Assembly: GCF_014773225.1 (NCBI RefSeq)
Contig: NZ_JACXAJ010000008.1
Location: 1 to 64,000 of the forward strand
Direction of reading: 5' to 3'
DNA from: Pontibacter aquaedesilientis
Lineage (GTDB): Bacteria; Bacteroidota; Bacteroidia; Cytophagales; Hymenobacteraceae
DNA length: 64,000 nucleotides
Position numbers and translations under genes: made by a program. Positions 16,401 to 24,653 of this stretch are shown here, piece by piece. How positions within the stretch are numbered: position 1 is the stretch's first letter; every line of letters begins with the position of its first letter. The notes beneath the pieces were generated by a model. That model was not told the DNA's origin. It made no database searches and saw only the letters and a program-made list of their open reading frames with translations.

Positions 16401-17076
16401 GCGCATTCCAGTCTTCCTGATCCACATAATGCGAATCGTTGGTGCAGATTACCTTGCAGTTATATTTCTTTGCCCACTTCAGCAGTACCTGGTTGATGTC
16501 CTCCTGGCTCTTGCCCGTGCCGTCGATGTTCTGCAAGCCATGGCGCTGTATTTCAATGTAGTAATCCTCACCGAACACATCGAGCCACCACTTGAATATT
16601 TCTTCGGCCTCCTCTTCACTTTTCCAAAGTATAGCCTGCGGTACTTCTGCGCCAATGCAGCAGCTGGTCGCGATCAGGCCTTTGCTATACCTGAGCAGCA
16701 GCTCCTTGTCGATACGCGGCCACTTGCTGTATACCCCCTCGATGTAAGAAAGCGAGCAAAGTTTGGCCAGGTTCTGGTAACCCTCCTGATCCTTAGCGAG
16801 CAGCAGTTGGTGGTGACGCACGTCCTTCTGCTCTTTGGTAAAGGTCTTGAGGTGACGGTCGGTTACCAGGTAAAACTCGCAGCCCACGATCGGCTTCACG
16901 TTATACTTGTTGGCCTCGTTCACGAAGTTGAAGGCGGCGAACATGTTGCCGTGGTCGGTCATGGCAACGGCGGGCATGCCATCGGCCTGCGCCTTTTTCA
17001 TGAGCGCGCTGATGCTGGCCTGACCGTCGAGCAGGGAGTACTGGGTATGGGTGTGTAAATGCGAAAAAACTGGCAA
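13453..17076 (-). CDS. dnaE: DNA polymerase III alpha subunit
   Basis: This 1207-residue protein is a full DnaE, the replicative polymerase. The N-terminal PHP domain begins at residue 3 with VFSHLHTHTQYSLLDG; the palm carries PDIDIDFDDVNRQRV (catalytic aspartates) near residues 430-445; RPGPMQFIPNF and YGIMVYQEQIMQ mark the fingers; HhH and OB-fold segments follow (SGHPLDQF, VAGMVSEV), with a C-terminal domain. The reading frame starts with TTG at 17076 directly before the PHP strand, and no ATG is available in frame upstream. It is transcribed alone, with a terminator at 13361-13388. Confidence 0.97.
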   Translation of the reverse strand: MPVFSHLHTHTQYSLLDGQASISALMKKAQADGMPAVAMTDHGNMFAAFNFVNEANKYNVKPIVGCEFYLVTDRHLKTFTKEQKDVRHHQLLLAKDQEGYQNLAKLCSLSYIEGVYSKWPRIDKELLLRYSKGLIATSCCIGAEVPQAILWKSEEEAEEIFKWWLDVFGEDYYIEIQRHGLQNIDGTGKSQEDINQVLLKWAKKYNCKVICTNDSHYVDQEDWNAHDILLCVNTGEDQSTPVGDFATKYYRFLSDDQKVIYDTVENVRSKYSNHMNVRQMLQRIDEAGPKTRFGFPNDQFYFKTQAEMNQLFQDVPEAVDNTNEIVDKITPPVLKRDILLPNFPIPPQHADADDFLRHLTYEGAAKRYSEITAEVTERLDFELHVIKTMGFAGYFLIVQDFINRGRDMGVFVGPGRGSAAGSAVAYCVGITNIDPIKYNLLFERFLNPERVSMPDIDIDFDDVNRQRVIDYVVDKYGKTQVAQIITFGTMAAKSSIKDVARSTSLPLSDANELAKMVPETPGTTLAKAFMENLELAAIREGDDARAAVLRLAEKLEGSIRNTGIHAAGVIIAPDDITNYIPVSTSKDSDLLVTQFDGKVIESAGMLKMDFLGLKTLTIIKDAMELIKKNHGVEIDIDNIPIDDEKTYELYQRGDTIGTFQFESEGMRMYLKDLQPTNIEDLIAMNALYRPGPMQFIPNFINRKHGKEEVEYPHELLEPILNYSYGIMVYQEQIMQTAQILAGYSLGGADLLRRAMGKKDMKKMAEEREKFIAGAAEMHKIPAKKASEVFDVMEKFAQYGFNRSHSAAYSVVAYQTGYLKAHYPAEYMAAVLTNNMNDIKKVTFFIEEARKQGVAVLGPDVNESLLKFNVNEQGQIRFGLAAIKGTGEAAVDAIISEREKNGPYQDIFDFAKRINLRAVNKKTFESMALAGAFDSWGLYHRAQLMEVPEGENISLLEKAVRYGNNYQAEQQAAQQSLFGGSAAVASPLPKIPEVQVWTQAEMLRREKEVVGFYISGHPLDQFKLEIDSYCTSALADIANHKNKDINVAGMVSEVVIRTAKNGNPFALFSIEDYDTTLQMALFGEDYMKFQPYLRQGLYLFIRGKVQLRYRTEDQWELKPTNIQLLGDVMDKMAQGVQVNVNLQLLTPNLAEALEEAIATSPGQKRLEITLHVPDEKLVLPTYSRKYRIDPKLFLGQIKDLGLGECKLL

Positions 17077-17221
17077 GACTATAGAGAATTAGTAATGACG
17101 AATGATGAATAATGGATGACACGCCGGTATAGTTCTGGTTATACCATCGGTCATTTTCGGGATGTTAAAATTACGGAAAATTGATCGGCTGCCCAAACCA
17201 AAAGCAACTCCCGACCAAAAC

Positions 17222-17250
17222 AAAAACGCGACGGAAATAGTCCCGTCGCG
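17222..17250 (-). terminator. terminator after the MscS gene
   Basis: CGCGACGG (17227-17234) pairs perfectly with CCGTCGCG (17243-17250); read on the minus strand it is followed by TTTTTG. It lies 41 bp after the MscS stop. Confidence 0.8.
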
Positions 17251-17290
17251 CTCCTTTATTTTGACTTTGCCTGGATCTCAAAATGTTATC

Positions 17291-18376
17291 CTAAAACATT
17301 TGCTGTGCTTCGTTTTCGGCCATTTGCTTTTCGTTCACGACATACAGTTTCTGGGTAGGGTAGGCGAACTCAATGCCGCGTTTTTCAAACTCTCTGAACA
17401 ATTGCATGTTGATGGCCTGCTGTGTGTCCATATACCTGTTATACTCGGATGAGAGCACATGGTATACGATTACAAAATCGAGGGAGGAATCGCCGTAGGA
17501 CGCAAAGTGTGCCCGGTCAAACTCCGCCAAATCCTGCGCCGTGATAATTTCTTTGATAATCTCAGGTATAGCCTCCACCTTGTCGGCGGGTGTTTCGTAG
17601 GTGACGCCAATGTTGAACTGAATGCGGCGGCGCTCCATGCGCTTGTAATTATGGATGCGCGAACTGGTGAGGTCAGAGTTCGAAATAATGAGTTGCTCAC
17701 CTGTCAGGCTTATGATGCGCGTGGTTTTCACACCGATATGCTCTATGGTGCCGCTCTTATCGCCGAGTGCCACAAAATCGCCCACCTCAAAAGGCCTGTC
17801 GAGAAAGATGACGAAGTAGTTGAAAAGGTCACCCAGAATATTTTGAGCCGCCAATGCCACGGCAATGCCGCCTATACCTAAGCCGGCGATAATAGCCGTC
17901 AGGTCGTAGCCCATGTTATCGAACAGGAATCCGAGACCGATAAACCACACGACCAAGTTGATGATCAGGCTAATGGCCCCGATCTCGTTGGCGTTGCTGC
18001 GGTCCTGGTGTTTTCGGTTTAAATAAGACTTCACTAAAAGCACCAGCGTGGTCGTGATAAACCGGATCACCATGAACGTAACGGCCACTGTAACCGCAAT
18101 CTGGAAGATACCTGCTACTTTTGGCGTCAGGTTCAGGGAGGTGATCCCGAAGTAGATGACGATAAAATGCACGATCGGAATGCCAAAGCGAGCAAAGCTC
18201 TGAACAGCATAGTCATCGAAGTTATTGTTGGTGTTCTCGGTCCATCTGCGAATGCGGATCAGGACGGAGCGCCTGAAAATGGTGATAAGCAGCGAGCCCA
18301 GCAGGATAATAGCGAAGGCAATAAGGTAATCTTGAACGGTGTTGTGGAAATAGACGCTCTCTAAAAGGTCGGTCAT
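17291..18376 (-). CDS. mechanosensitive ion channel, MscS family
   Basis: ATG at 18376 gives 361 residues (a TTG at 18388 is possible). Several membrane helices occupy residues 10-190. The pore-lining helix and neck are clear (GLGIGGIAVALAAQNILGDL, then FLDRPFEVGDFV near 195-210), followed by the beta domain (GTIEHIGVKTTRI, ISNSDLTSSRIHNY) and the C-terminal alpha/beta domain. It opens under membrane tension to release solutes during osmotic downshock. Spacing to its neighbours and its own terminator suggest a single-gene unit. Confidence 0.93.
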   Translation of the reverse strand: MTDLLESVYFHNTVQDYLIAFAIILLGSLLITIFRRSVLIRIRRWTENTNNNFDDYAVQSFARFGIPIVHFIVIYFGITSLNLTPKVAGIFQIAVTVAVTFMVIRFITTTLVLLVKSYLNRKHQDRSNANEIGAISLIINLVVWFIGLGFLFDNMGYDLTAIIAGLGIGGIAVALAAQNILGDLFNYFVIFLDRPFEVGDFVALGDKSGTIEHIGVKTTRIISLTGEQLIISNSDLTSSRIHNYKRMERRRIQFNIGVTYETPADKVEAIPEIIKEIITAQDLAEFDRAHFASYGDSSLDFVIVYHVLSSEYNRYMDTQQAINMQLFREFEKRGIEFAYPTQKLYVVNEKQMAENEAQQMF

Positions 18377-18491
18377 GTACTCTTGCAATGGTTGATGAAG
18401 TTTAAAGTTACAAATTATAGTTTAAACTTTGGGTATGGGGCTACCCGTAAGCACTTAGGTATGCACGAACAGGTAAACGCGTAAAACAGGT

Positions 18492-19820
18492 ATGGCGGAA
18501 GCAGAAGACTCAAGGAAGCCAGGGGGCATGTTCCGGGCACTGCGCTCGCGCAACTACCGGCTGTTCTTTACCGGGCAGGGAATCTCGCTGATCGGTACCT
18601 GGATGCAGCAGATCGCCATTAGTTGGCTGGTATACCGGCTTACTGATTCTGTGTTCCTGTTGGGTGCCGTCACATTCGCCAACCAGATTCCGTCTTTTCT
18701 GCTGGGGCCGTTCGCCGGTGTGCTGGCCGACAAATTTAACCGCTACCAAGTGTTGCTGGTCACCCAGTTCCTATCGATGCTGCAGGCGGGCACCTTGGCC
18801 GCATTGGTCCTCACCGACACCGTGCAGGTATGGCATGTGCTCGTGCTGATGGCGCTGCTCGGCACGATCAATGCCTTCGATATCGCCACCCGGCAGGCCT
18901 TTGTGGTGCAACTGGTGGAGAAACGCGAAGACATCAGCAATGCCATTGCCCTTAACTCTTCTATGTTTAACATGGCCCGCCTGGTAGGCCCATCCATTGC
19001 GGGTTTGTTGATTGCGTGGGTAGGAGAAGGCATCTGTATTCTGATCAATGCGGTGAGTTACGTCGCTGTGCTGGCCTCTTTGTTGATGCTGCGGCTGGAA
19101 CCGTTTATACCGCAGGCGGTGCAGCGCAAGGTATGGGAGTCACTCAGGGATGGCTTTTCGTATGCCTTCGGTTTCCCGCCTATCCGGACGCTCATCCTGA
19201 TCGTGGGTCTGATCAGTCTGTTCGGGATGCCCTTCAGTGTGATGCTGCCGGTGTTTGCCCGCGACATCCTGCAGGGTGGGGCCAATACACTGGGTTACCT
19301 GATGGGCGCTTCGGGTTTAGGTGCGCTGAGCGGGGCTCTTTTTCTGGCGCAACGCAAATCAGTGGTCGGGCTTGGCAAAGTCATTGTATTGACGATGGCC
19401 CTGTTTGGCACAGCCCTCATGGCGTTCTCTTTTTCCACGGTGCTCTGGCTCTCGCTGGTGCTGATGCTGTTCTCCGGCTTCGGTATAATCGTGACGATGG
19501 CTTCCTGCAATACTCTGCTGCAAACCCTGGTGGATGACGACAAGCGGGGGCGTGTGATGAGCCTGTACGCGACCGCCTTTATGGGGATGGCACCCCTGGG
19601 GAGTATGCTGGCCGGTGCGGTGGCAGAGCATATCGGGGTAGCCTATACCTTGCTGGGTTGTGGTTTTTTATGCGCCGTCAGCGTGATACCTTTCGCCTGG
19701 AACCTAAAGCGGCTTCGCCTGATGGTGCAGCCCATATATGAGCGTCTCGGCATAGAATCTGAGATTGCCACCGGGCTGCGCACCGCCACAAAGCTAACGG
19801 CTCCGCCGGGTAAGCGGTGA
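18492..19820 (+). CDS. MFS transporter, EntS/MFS_3-like exporter
   Basis: The 442-residue protein has about 12 membrane segments and begins with a charged N-terminus and FRALRSRNYRLFFTGQGISL, characteristic of the MFS_3 (enterobactin exporter EntS-like) group. The conserved loop-2 motif appears as GVLADKFNRYQVLL near residue 76, and a mirrored motif in the second half (DDDKRGRVMSLYATAFMGMA). Members export siderophores or drugs with proton antiport, but the substrate here cannot be read from the sequence. It converges on the LysM protein gene across a terminator. Confidence 0.88.
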   Translation: MAEAEDSRKPGGMFRALRSRNYRLFFTGQGISLIGTWMQQIAISWLVYRLTDSVFLLGAVTFANQIPSFLLGPFAGVLADKFNRYQVLLVTQFLSMLQAGTLAALVLTDTVQVWHVLVLMALLGTINAFDIATRQAFVVQLVEKREDISNAIALNSSMFNMARLVGPSIAGLLIAWVGEGICILINAVSYVAVLASLLMLRLEPFIPQAVQRKVWESLRDGFSYAFGFPPIRTLILIVGLISLFGMPFSVMLPVFARDILQGGANTLGYLMGASGLGALSGALFLAQRKSVVGLGKVIVLTMALFGTALMAFSFSTVLWLSLVLMLFSGFGIIVTMASCNTLLQTLVDDDKRGRVMSLYATAFMGMAPLGSMLAGAVAEHIGVAYTLLGCGFLCAVSVIPFAWNLKRLRLMVQPIYERLGIESEIATGLRTATKLTAPPGKR

Positions 19821-19840
19821 TGTTTGTCAGCTATACCTTT

Positions 19841-19880
19841 TAATTAAAAAAGCCAGCTTATCCAGCTGGCTCTTTTAATT
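19841..19880. terminator. two-way terminator between MFS and LysM genes
   Basis: AGCCAGCT (19851-19858) pairs with AGCTGGCT (19864-19871), flanked by TAATTAAAAA on the left and a T-rich TTTTAATTTAAT on the right, giving T-runs on both strands. Confidence 0.82.
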
Positions 19881-19897
19881 TAATCATTCTTGAGAGT

Positions 19898-22396
19898 TTA
19901 TTTCTTCCTGATTGTCAGCTTGTCGCCGGGCTTTACATTGAAGTCGGATTTTCCGTTCCACTCCATAATGTCTTTGATCGTAACGCCATACTTACGGGAG
20001 ATTTGGTAAAGGCTTTCGCCAGATGCCACCGTGTGCTGGGTACTGTTACCCGTAAATGTTTCTGCCGGCGCTTCTTCCAGGTCTTCGTTTGCGTTGGTCG
20101 CATCAGCGGGTGCTGTTACGCGTAGCTGTTGGCCAACGGAAAGCGCCGAGCCGGAGAGGTTGTTCCATGCTTTCAACTCGTTCACTGTCGCATTATACTT
20201 CCGGGACAGCATATAAAGCGATTCGCCCGAAGCTACTGTATGGATATCGGTGCTTTCTTCGGTAACTGCTGCTGCCTTTGCTTCCGCTTTGCCGACAGAC
20301 GATTCCGAAGGCACGGTAAGGGGCTCCGCAATAAGCAGTTCCTGTCCGATTTTGATTGGCGCGTCACCCAGGTTGTTCCAGGTCGTGATGTCATTCACGG
20401 TTACGGCGTAGAGCCTGGCTATGCCCCACAGCGACTCACCCTGCTTCACGATGTGGCGGGCAGGTTTGGCAACAGGAGCGGTTTCTTGCTGCGGAGCGGA
20501 TTTCGTTTCTTTCTTAACAGCCGCCACTTTGGCTGGCTCAGGCTTCGCCGGAGTGGTTTCCTTTTTCGGTGCTTCTGTAGTGGTTTCTACAACAATTTCT
20601 TCGGCTGCTATTTCCTCTTCCGTACCAGAGAACCCCACAAACACCTCCTCACCCAGACCAGCGGCCCACTCCCCGGATTCTTCTTTCTCTGCAACTTCCT
20701 GTTCTACAACTTTCGGTTTCTCGGGTTTTGTTTCCGGTGCTTTCTTGCCAGGGTATAGAATGGCGTTATGCTGTTTGGATTCTTGAGGATCTGCCTCGGT
20801 CTTTGTTTGCTGCTTCGGCTCCTTCATAGCCGTTTCTGTGGCAGGTATAGCAATTGCCGTGTCTTTCTTAGCAGGCACTTCTGCTACGGCCTCTTCCTCT
20901 TTTACCTTTTTATCAACGGTTGCCACTTCTGCGATTGGTTCTGGCTTAGAAGCCGGTGCAGGGGATGGCTCCGGTTGTTCCGGCTCTTTTGTGAACCGCT
21001 GCAGGCTGTTCTTAAAGCGTGTGAAGATGTTTTCGGTTGGGGCAGATTGTGTTGCCGGAGTTGTCTGGCTAGCAGTAACCGTGGTCGCAGGCGTTTTTTC
21101 CTGAGAAGCCACCGTTGGCTTAGCAGCTGGTTGTGTCCGCTTCACGTCACGCACTTCGATCGCTACCTTGGCTGGTCGGCGTTTCTGAAGCCAAAGCACA
21201 CGGCCCGGAACAGGCACTTCGGAGCGTTTCATACGGTTTTTGAAGATCAGGTAATCCATCCGGATGCCATACAGTTGTGCAATCTCCTGCATGGTTTCAC
21301 CCTGCTGCACGACGTGGTACTCTGTGTCGGCATTCAAATGCTTCGGCTGAATGTAATAAGCAGTGCCTTCTGTCAGCTTATCGAAATCGCGCAGGTCATT
21401 GTAGCGCAGGAACTGCCGGGTGGTAATGCCAGCCTTGATGGCCAGTTTGTCTTTGTTGTCTCCCTTGCTGGCCACGATGGCGTTCAGGTTGTTGCGTTTC
21501 ACAATGCTGCCTGCCGTTGGGGCCGCTGCCGCCTGCCGTACCGGAGTGGTGAGCGTTGGCTCAGCCGAGGCAACTATACCTGGCTCCACGTTACGGCGAA
21601 CCGGCAACATCACATAGTAATCCTTGTCTGCAGGTATAGCGCTTCCCAACAGCCATTTGTTATACTTCTCAAGTTCGGCGGGATCGGTCTGGTGGGCCAG
21701 TGCAATGTCTGCCAGGCTTTGGCCTGGTGTGGCACGCAACTCGCGCAATGAGACAACCGGCTGCGGGCTTTTGCCAATAAACGCGTCGTAAGCGACTTTG
21801 TGAGCCAGGAAGGTTAGCAGATAAGGATCTGAATTCTCCGTGATATCCATCTTCTTGCTTCCTTTATCCGATTCTTTGGTATAGGCCTTGGCGCCACTAT
21901 AACCATGGTAATAGGAGAGGAGTGCGTTGAACCAGTTGTTGTAATAGTTGTTACTGCGCTTGAAATAGCGGGCAGCGCCACGGCTGGCCTCTATGATGTG
22001 CTTTCGCTCATCCACGATGTGGTCCATGCGCAGGTTGAAGTCCATGGCAGCCTCTTTTTTGAATTGCCAGTAACCCACGGCATTCGATGTAGACACAGCA
22101 TCGCCACGCAGGCCACTTTCCTGCAGGGCTAGGTATTTGAAATCATCCGGCACCCCTTCTTCCTTGAACGTACGCTCTATCAGCGGAAAGTAAGCATCAG
22201 CCAGCTCCACCTTCATCTGGAAAAACTTCGGGCTGCGGTGCAGCGCATCGACTTTCTTTTGAATCTCATCCTGTGCCTTAGGCGAAATGCGCAGGTGAAT
22301 GTCGCCGAAATAGATGTTATGAGGTACGGTAACTTGTTGTGCCATACCCAGTAAAGGCAAAAGCAATAACAGCAAAAAGGGTAATGATGTCTTCAT
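19898..22396 (-). CDS. LysM-repeat lytic transglycosylase (MltD-like)
   Basis: The 832-residue exported protein has a signal peptide (LLLLLLPLLGMAQQ) and an SLT transglycosylase domain (about residues 70-200) with the catalytic glutamate in YLALQESGL and the motif SNAVGYWQFK. Then come a degenerate LysM (near 310-350), a clear LysM (VVQQGETMQEIAQLYGI), a long Pro/Glu/Ala-rich low-complexity linker (about 410-650) and three further LysM modules near the C-terminus (IVKQGESLWGIARLYAVTVN, TVASGESLYMLSRKY, TVASGESLYQISRKYGVT). It should cut peptidoglycan glycan strands in the periplasm. The linker explains the many long antisense open frames here. Confidence 0.93.
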   Translation of the reverse strand: MKTSLPFLLLLLLPLLGMAQQVTVPHNIYFGDIHLRISPKAQDEIQKKVDALHRSPKFFQMKVELADAYFPLIERTFKEEGVPDDFKYLALQESGLRGDAVSTSNAVGYWQFKKEAAMDFNLRMDHIVDERKHIIEASRGAARYFKRSNNYYNNWFNALLSYYHGYSGAKAYTKESDKGSKKMDITENSDPYLLTFLAHKVAYDAFIGKSPQPVVSLRELRATPGQSLADIALAHQTDPAELEKYNKWLLGSAIPADKDYYVMLPVRRNVEPGIVASAEPTLTTPVRQAAAAPTAGSIVKRNNLNAIVASKGDNKDKLAIKAGITTRQFLRYNDLRDFDKLTEGTAYYIQPKHLNADTEYHVVQQGETMQEIAQLYGIRMDYLIFKNRMKRSEVPVPGRVLWLQKRRPAKVAIEVRDVKRTQPAAKPTVASQEKTPATTVTASQTTPATQSAPTENIFTRFKNSLQRFTKEPEQPEPSPAPASKPEPIAEVATVDKKVKEEEAVAEVPAKKDTAIAIPATETAMKEPKQQTKTEADPQESKQHNAILYPGKKAPETKPEKPKVVEQEVAEKEESGEWAAGLGEEVFVGFSGTEEEIAAEEIVVETTTEAPKKETTPAKPEPAKVAAVKKETKSAPQQETAPVAKPARHIVKQGESLWGIARLYAVTVNDITTWNNLGDAPIKIGQELLIAEPLTVPSESSVGKAEAKAAAVTEESTDIHTVASGESLYMLSRKYNATVNELKAWNNLSGSALSVGQQLRVTAPADATNANEDLEEAPAETFTGNSTQHTVASGESLYQISRKYGVTIKDIMEWNGKSDFNVKPGDKLTIRKK

Positions 22397-22512
22397 AAGC
22401 GTAATCGGATAAAAAAAGAGACTGAGGCCGCGTGCAGGGCTACAGTAAATGTTGAAACAAGTGTTGATAACTATTTAAGGTATAGTGTGTTCTATATATA
22501 GATATACACTTG

Positions 22513-22520
22513 CAAAAATA
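22513..22520 (-). promoter_or_regulatory. -7 box of the LysM transglycosylase promoter
   Basis: The minus strand reads TATTTTTG (TAnnTTTG) about 117 bp upstream of the start; no -33 box is evident at good spacing. Confidence 0.45.
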
Positions 22521-22603
22521 ACGCAATTTGCCGCTCATTCTAAAGCTTAGAACGAAGTAATTTTTGAGAAATTTTCGGCTGTGGATAAATAGGAAGGCTA
22601 GTG

Positions 22604-22634
22604 CAAAAAAAGGGCGGTATTGCTACCGCCCTTT
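22604..22634 (-). terminator. terminator after the O-methyltransferase gene
   Basis: AAAGGGCGGTA (22609-22619) and TACCGCCCTTT (22624-22634) pair perfectly around TTGC. On the minus strand the stem runs into T7, a textbook intrinsic terminator only a few bases after the gene's stop. Confidence 0.9.
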
Positions 22635-22638
22635 CAGG

Positions 22639-23283
22639 TTATCGCTTTCGGGCCACCATGAGCCCGTCCCGCACCGGGAGCAGAATGTTTTCCACACGCG
22701 GGTCGTCCTGCACTTTTTTGTTGAATTCCAGCAGGGCGGCGGTGTCTTCGTCCAGCTTTTTTCGGTACTTCTCCAGTACCTTGCCGCTCCAGAGCACATT
22801 GTCGGCGATGATGTAGCCGCCGGAGCGCACCCGGTCTATCACCAGGTCGTAGTAATTGGCATAGTTATACTTGTCGGCATCGATAAACACCAGGTCGAAG
22901 GTCGCGTCGATGGCAGGTATAATCTCCAAGGCATTGCCCAAGTAGTATTTCACGCTTTCGGTCAGGCCGGCTTCCGCGATGTAGCCGCGCACGATGTCCT
23001 CCAGTTCTTCGTTGATGTCGATGGTGTGCAGCGTGCCGTCTTCCTGCAGGCCCTCGGCCAGGCAAAGAGCGGAGTAGCCGGTATAGGTGCCCACTTCCAG
23101 GATCTGCTTTGGCCGGATCATGTGTGAGAACATAGAAAGCAGTCGTCCTTGCAGGTGCCCCGAGAGCATGCGTGGCTTCATCACGTTCAGGTGCGTCTGG
23201 CGGTTTATCTTGTGCAACAGCTCCGATTCCGCAGAGGTATGGTCCTCTGCATAGTGCTGCAGGTCTTCGTCAATGAATTCCAT
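22639..23283 (-). CDS. class I SAM-dependent O-methyltransferase
   Basis: This 214-residue protein belongs to the catechol/caffeoyl-CoA O-methyltransferase type (Methyltransf_3). Motif I is LEVGTYTGYSALCLAEGL near residue 60, motif II follows at DINEELEDIVRGYI, and the metal and substrate part is FIDADKYNYANYYDLVIDRV with GGYIIADNVLWSGKV. It transfers a methyl group from SAM to a hydroxyl of an unknown small molecule, with a divalent metal. A tight terminator lies after it and an AT-rich hairpin repeat (23291-23347) before it. Confidence 0.9.
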   Translation of the reverse strand: MEFIDEDLQHYAEDHTSAESELLHKINRQTHLNVMKPRMLSGHLQGRLLSMFSHMIRPKQILEVGTYTGYSALCLAEGLQEDGTLHTIDINEELEDIVRGYIAEAGLTESVKYYLGNALEIIPAIDATFDLVFIDADKYNYANYYDLVIDRVRSGGYIIADNVLWSGKVLEKYRKKLDEDTAALLEFNKKVQDDPRVENILLPVRDGLMVARKR

Positions 23284-23290
23284 CTTATTA

Positions 23291-23347
23291 ATTGTTAAAT
23301 GGTTGAAGGTTAAATTGTTGTTCTTAACAATTTAACCATTTAGCAAT
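23291..23347. repeat. AT-rich nested inverted repeat
   Basis: GGTTAAATTGTT (23308-23319) pairs perfectly with AACAATTTAACC (23326-23337), and ATTGTTAAATGGTT (23291-23304) pairs with AACCATTTAGCAAT (23334-23347) with one mismatch; the two pairings overlap. Similar TTAAC/CCATTTAAC/AATTG words recur at about 31620-31660 and 44516-44700, so this looks like an intergenic repeat family. Confidence 0.6.
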
Positions 23348-23354
23348 TTAGCCT

Positions 23355-24587
23355 TTAACTAGGTACGTAGTTGAGAAAACTGAGCTTCTCTTCGGGCAGC
23401 ACGTCGTTGGCGATGTCGATCAGGTCCTGGGCTGTAGTGTTTTTGATCTGGTCAAAAATCTCGTTCAGGGTGTCGATGTGACCCTGGTCCAGTATGCTTT
23501 TGCCCATCATCATCATCAGGCCCATGTTGCTTTCCTCGGCCATGGCCAGCTGTCCCATCAGCTGTTCTTTGGCCGTGTGCAGCTGGAGGGAGCCAAGCTG
23601 TTTCTCCCGTAGCTTCTTAAGTTCTTTCAATACCAGGGCCGTGGTGCGCTTTAGCTGTTTCTTCTCCGTGCCGAAGTAGATCGAGAGCAGACCGGTATCA
23701 ATGTAAGTGGCGTAGTTCGCGTCGATGGTATACACCAGGCCGTGCTTTTCGCGGACGGCCAGGTTTAGTCTTGAGTTCATGCCTGGGCCACCCAACAAGT
23801 TGACCAGCATAAAGAAAGGTATACGGCGCTCGTCATTCAGGGCGTAAGCCGGACAGCCGATCACGCAATGCGCCTGCGAAATCGCTTTCTCGACAGTCAC
23901 CGTTTTAGGAGTATACTGTCCGAAAGGGGCGCGCTTGCGGGGTTTGCTGATACTCGGAATGTCAGCCAGGTACTTCTCCGACAATTTAAGCACCTGTTCG
24001 AAAGGCAGGTTGCTCACTGAGCAGTACACCAGGGCATCCGTACTCAGATTGTCTTTGATAAAACGCTGAAAGTCGTCTTTCTTAAAGCCTGCCACGCTCT
24101 CCTTGGTGCCCAGAATATTGTTGCCAAGCGGATGATGGTCGAACACCACGTTGTCGAACTCATCCACGATGGCTTCTTCCGGGGTGTCCAGGTACATGGC
24201 CATTTCCTCCAGAATCACGCCGCGCTCTTTCTCAATCTCCTTCTCAGGGAAGATAGAATGAAAGGTGATATCGGTCAGCAGCTCAAAGGATTTTTCGAAG
24301 TGTTTGTCTAGTACCGAGCTGTAAAAGCATAGTTTTTCCTTGGTGGTGTAGGCGTTGAGTTCGCCACCCACCGACTCAAGGCGGTTCAGAATATGGAATG
24401 ACTTGCGCTTGGCAGTGCCCTTAAACGCCATGTGCTCCCAAAAGTGGGCCAAACCTAGCTGCTCAGGCTGCTCATCGCGGCTCCCGATATCAAGAATGAA
24501 GCCGCTGTGGGCGATTTTGGTGTGTAGTACTTGTTTGTGAACGATACGGATTCCGTTCGGTAATGTATGGATATGATAATCAAGCAT
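23355..24587 (-). CDS. M16 family zinc peptidase
   Basis: The 410-residue protein is a single M16B subunit of the mitochondrial-processing-peptidase type. The inverted zinc motif HFWEH is in LGLAHFWEHMAFKGTAKR near residue 48, with the downstream zinc-binding glutamate in ERGVILEEMAMYLDTPEE near 123. The second half (about 200-400) is the paired non-catalytic domain, with SRLNLAVREKHGLVY. No signal peptide is seen, so it is probably cytosolic or periplasmic-facing by another route. It may degrade small peptides. The upstream M16 partner seen in some genomes is absent. Confidence 0.92.
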   Translation of the reverse strand: MLDYHIHTLPNGIRIVHKQVLHTKIAHSGFILDIGSRDEQPEQLGLAHFWEHMAFKGTAKRKSFHILNRLESVGGELNAYTTKEKLCFYSSVLDKHFEKSFELLTDITFHSIFPEKEIEKERGVILEEMAMYLDTPEEAIVDEFDNVVFDHHPLGNNILGTKESVAGFKKDDFQRFIKDNLSTDALVYCSVSNLPFEQVLKLSEKYLADIPSISKPRKRAPFGQYTPKTVTVEKAISQAHCVIGCPAYALNDERRIPFFMLVNLLGGPGMNSRLNLAVREKHGLVYTIDANYATYIDTGLLSIYFGTEKKQLKRTTALVLKELKKLREKQLGSLQLHTAKEQLMGQLAMAEESNMGLMMMMGKSILDQGHIDTLNEIFDQIKNTTAQDLIDIANDVLPEEKLSFLNYVPS

Positions 24588-24653
24588 TCAGTTCGCAATT
24601 AGCCTGCAAAGATACGCAAAATTAACAAATCTGGCTTGGCCGGTACCTGCTAG

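Noticed and set aside
15925-17058. Long plus-strand open frame (377 codons) opposite the dnaE start region
   Set aside because: It is antisense to well-recognised DnaE motifs; the composition is a by-product of dnaE codon use in high-GC third positions.
20768-21751. Plus-strand open frame of 327 codons within the LysM protein gene
   Set aside because: Antisense to the Pro/Ala/Glu linker, which gives a Cys/Leu/Phe-rich frame without domain signals.
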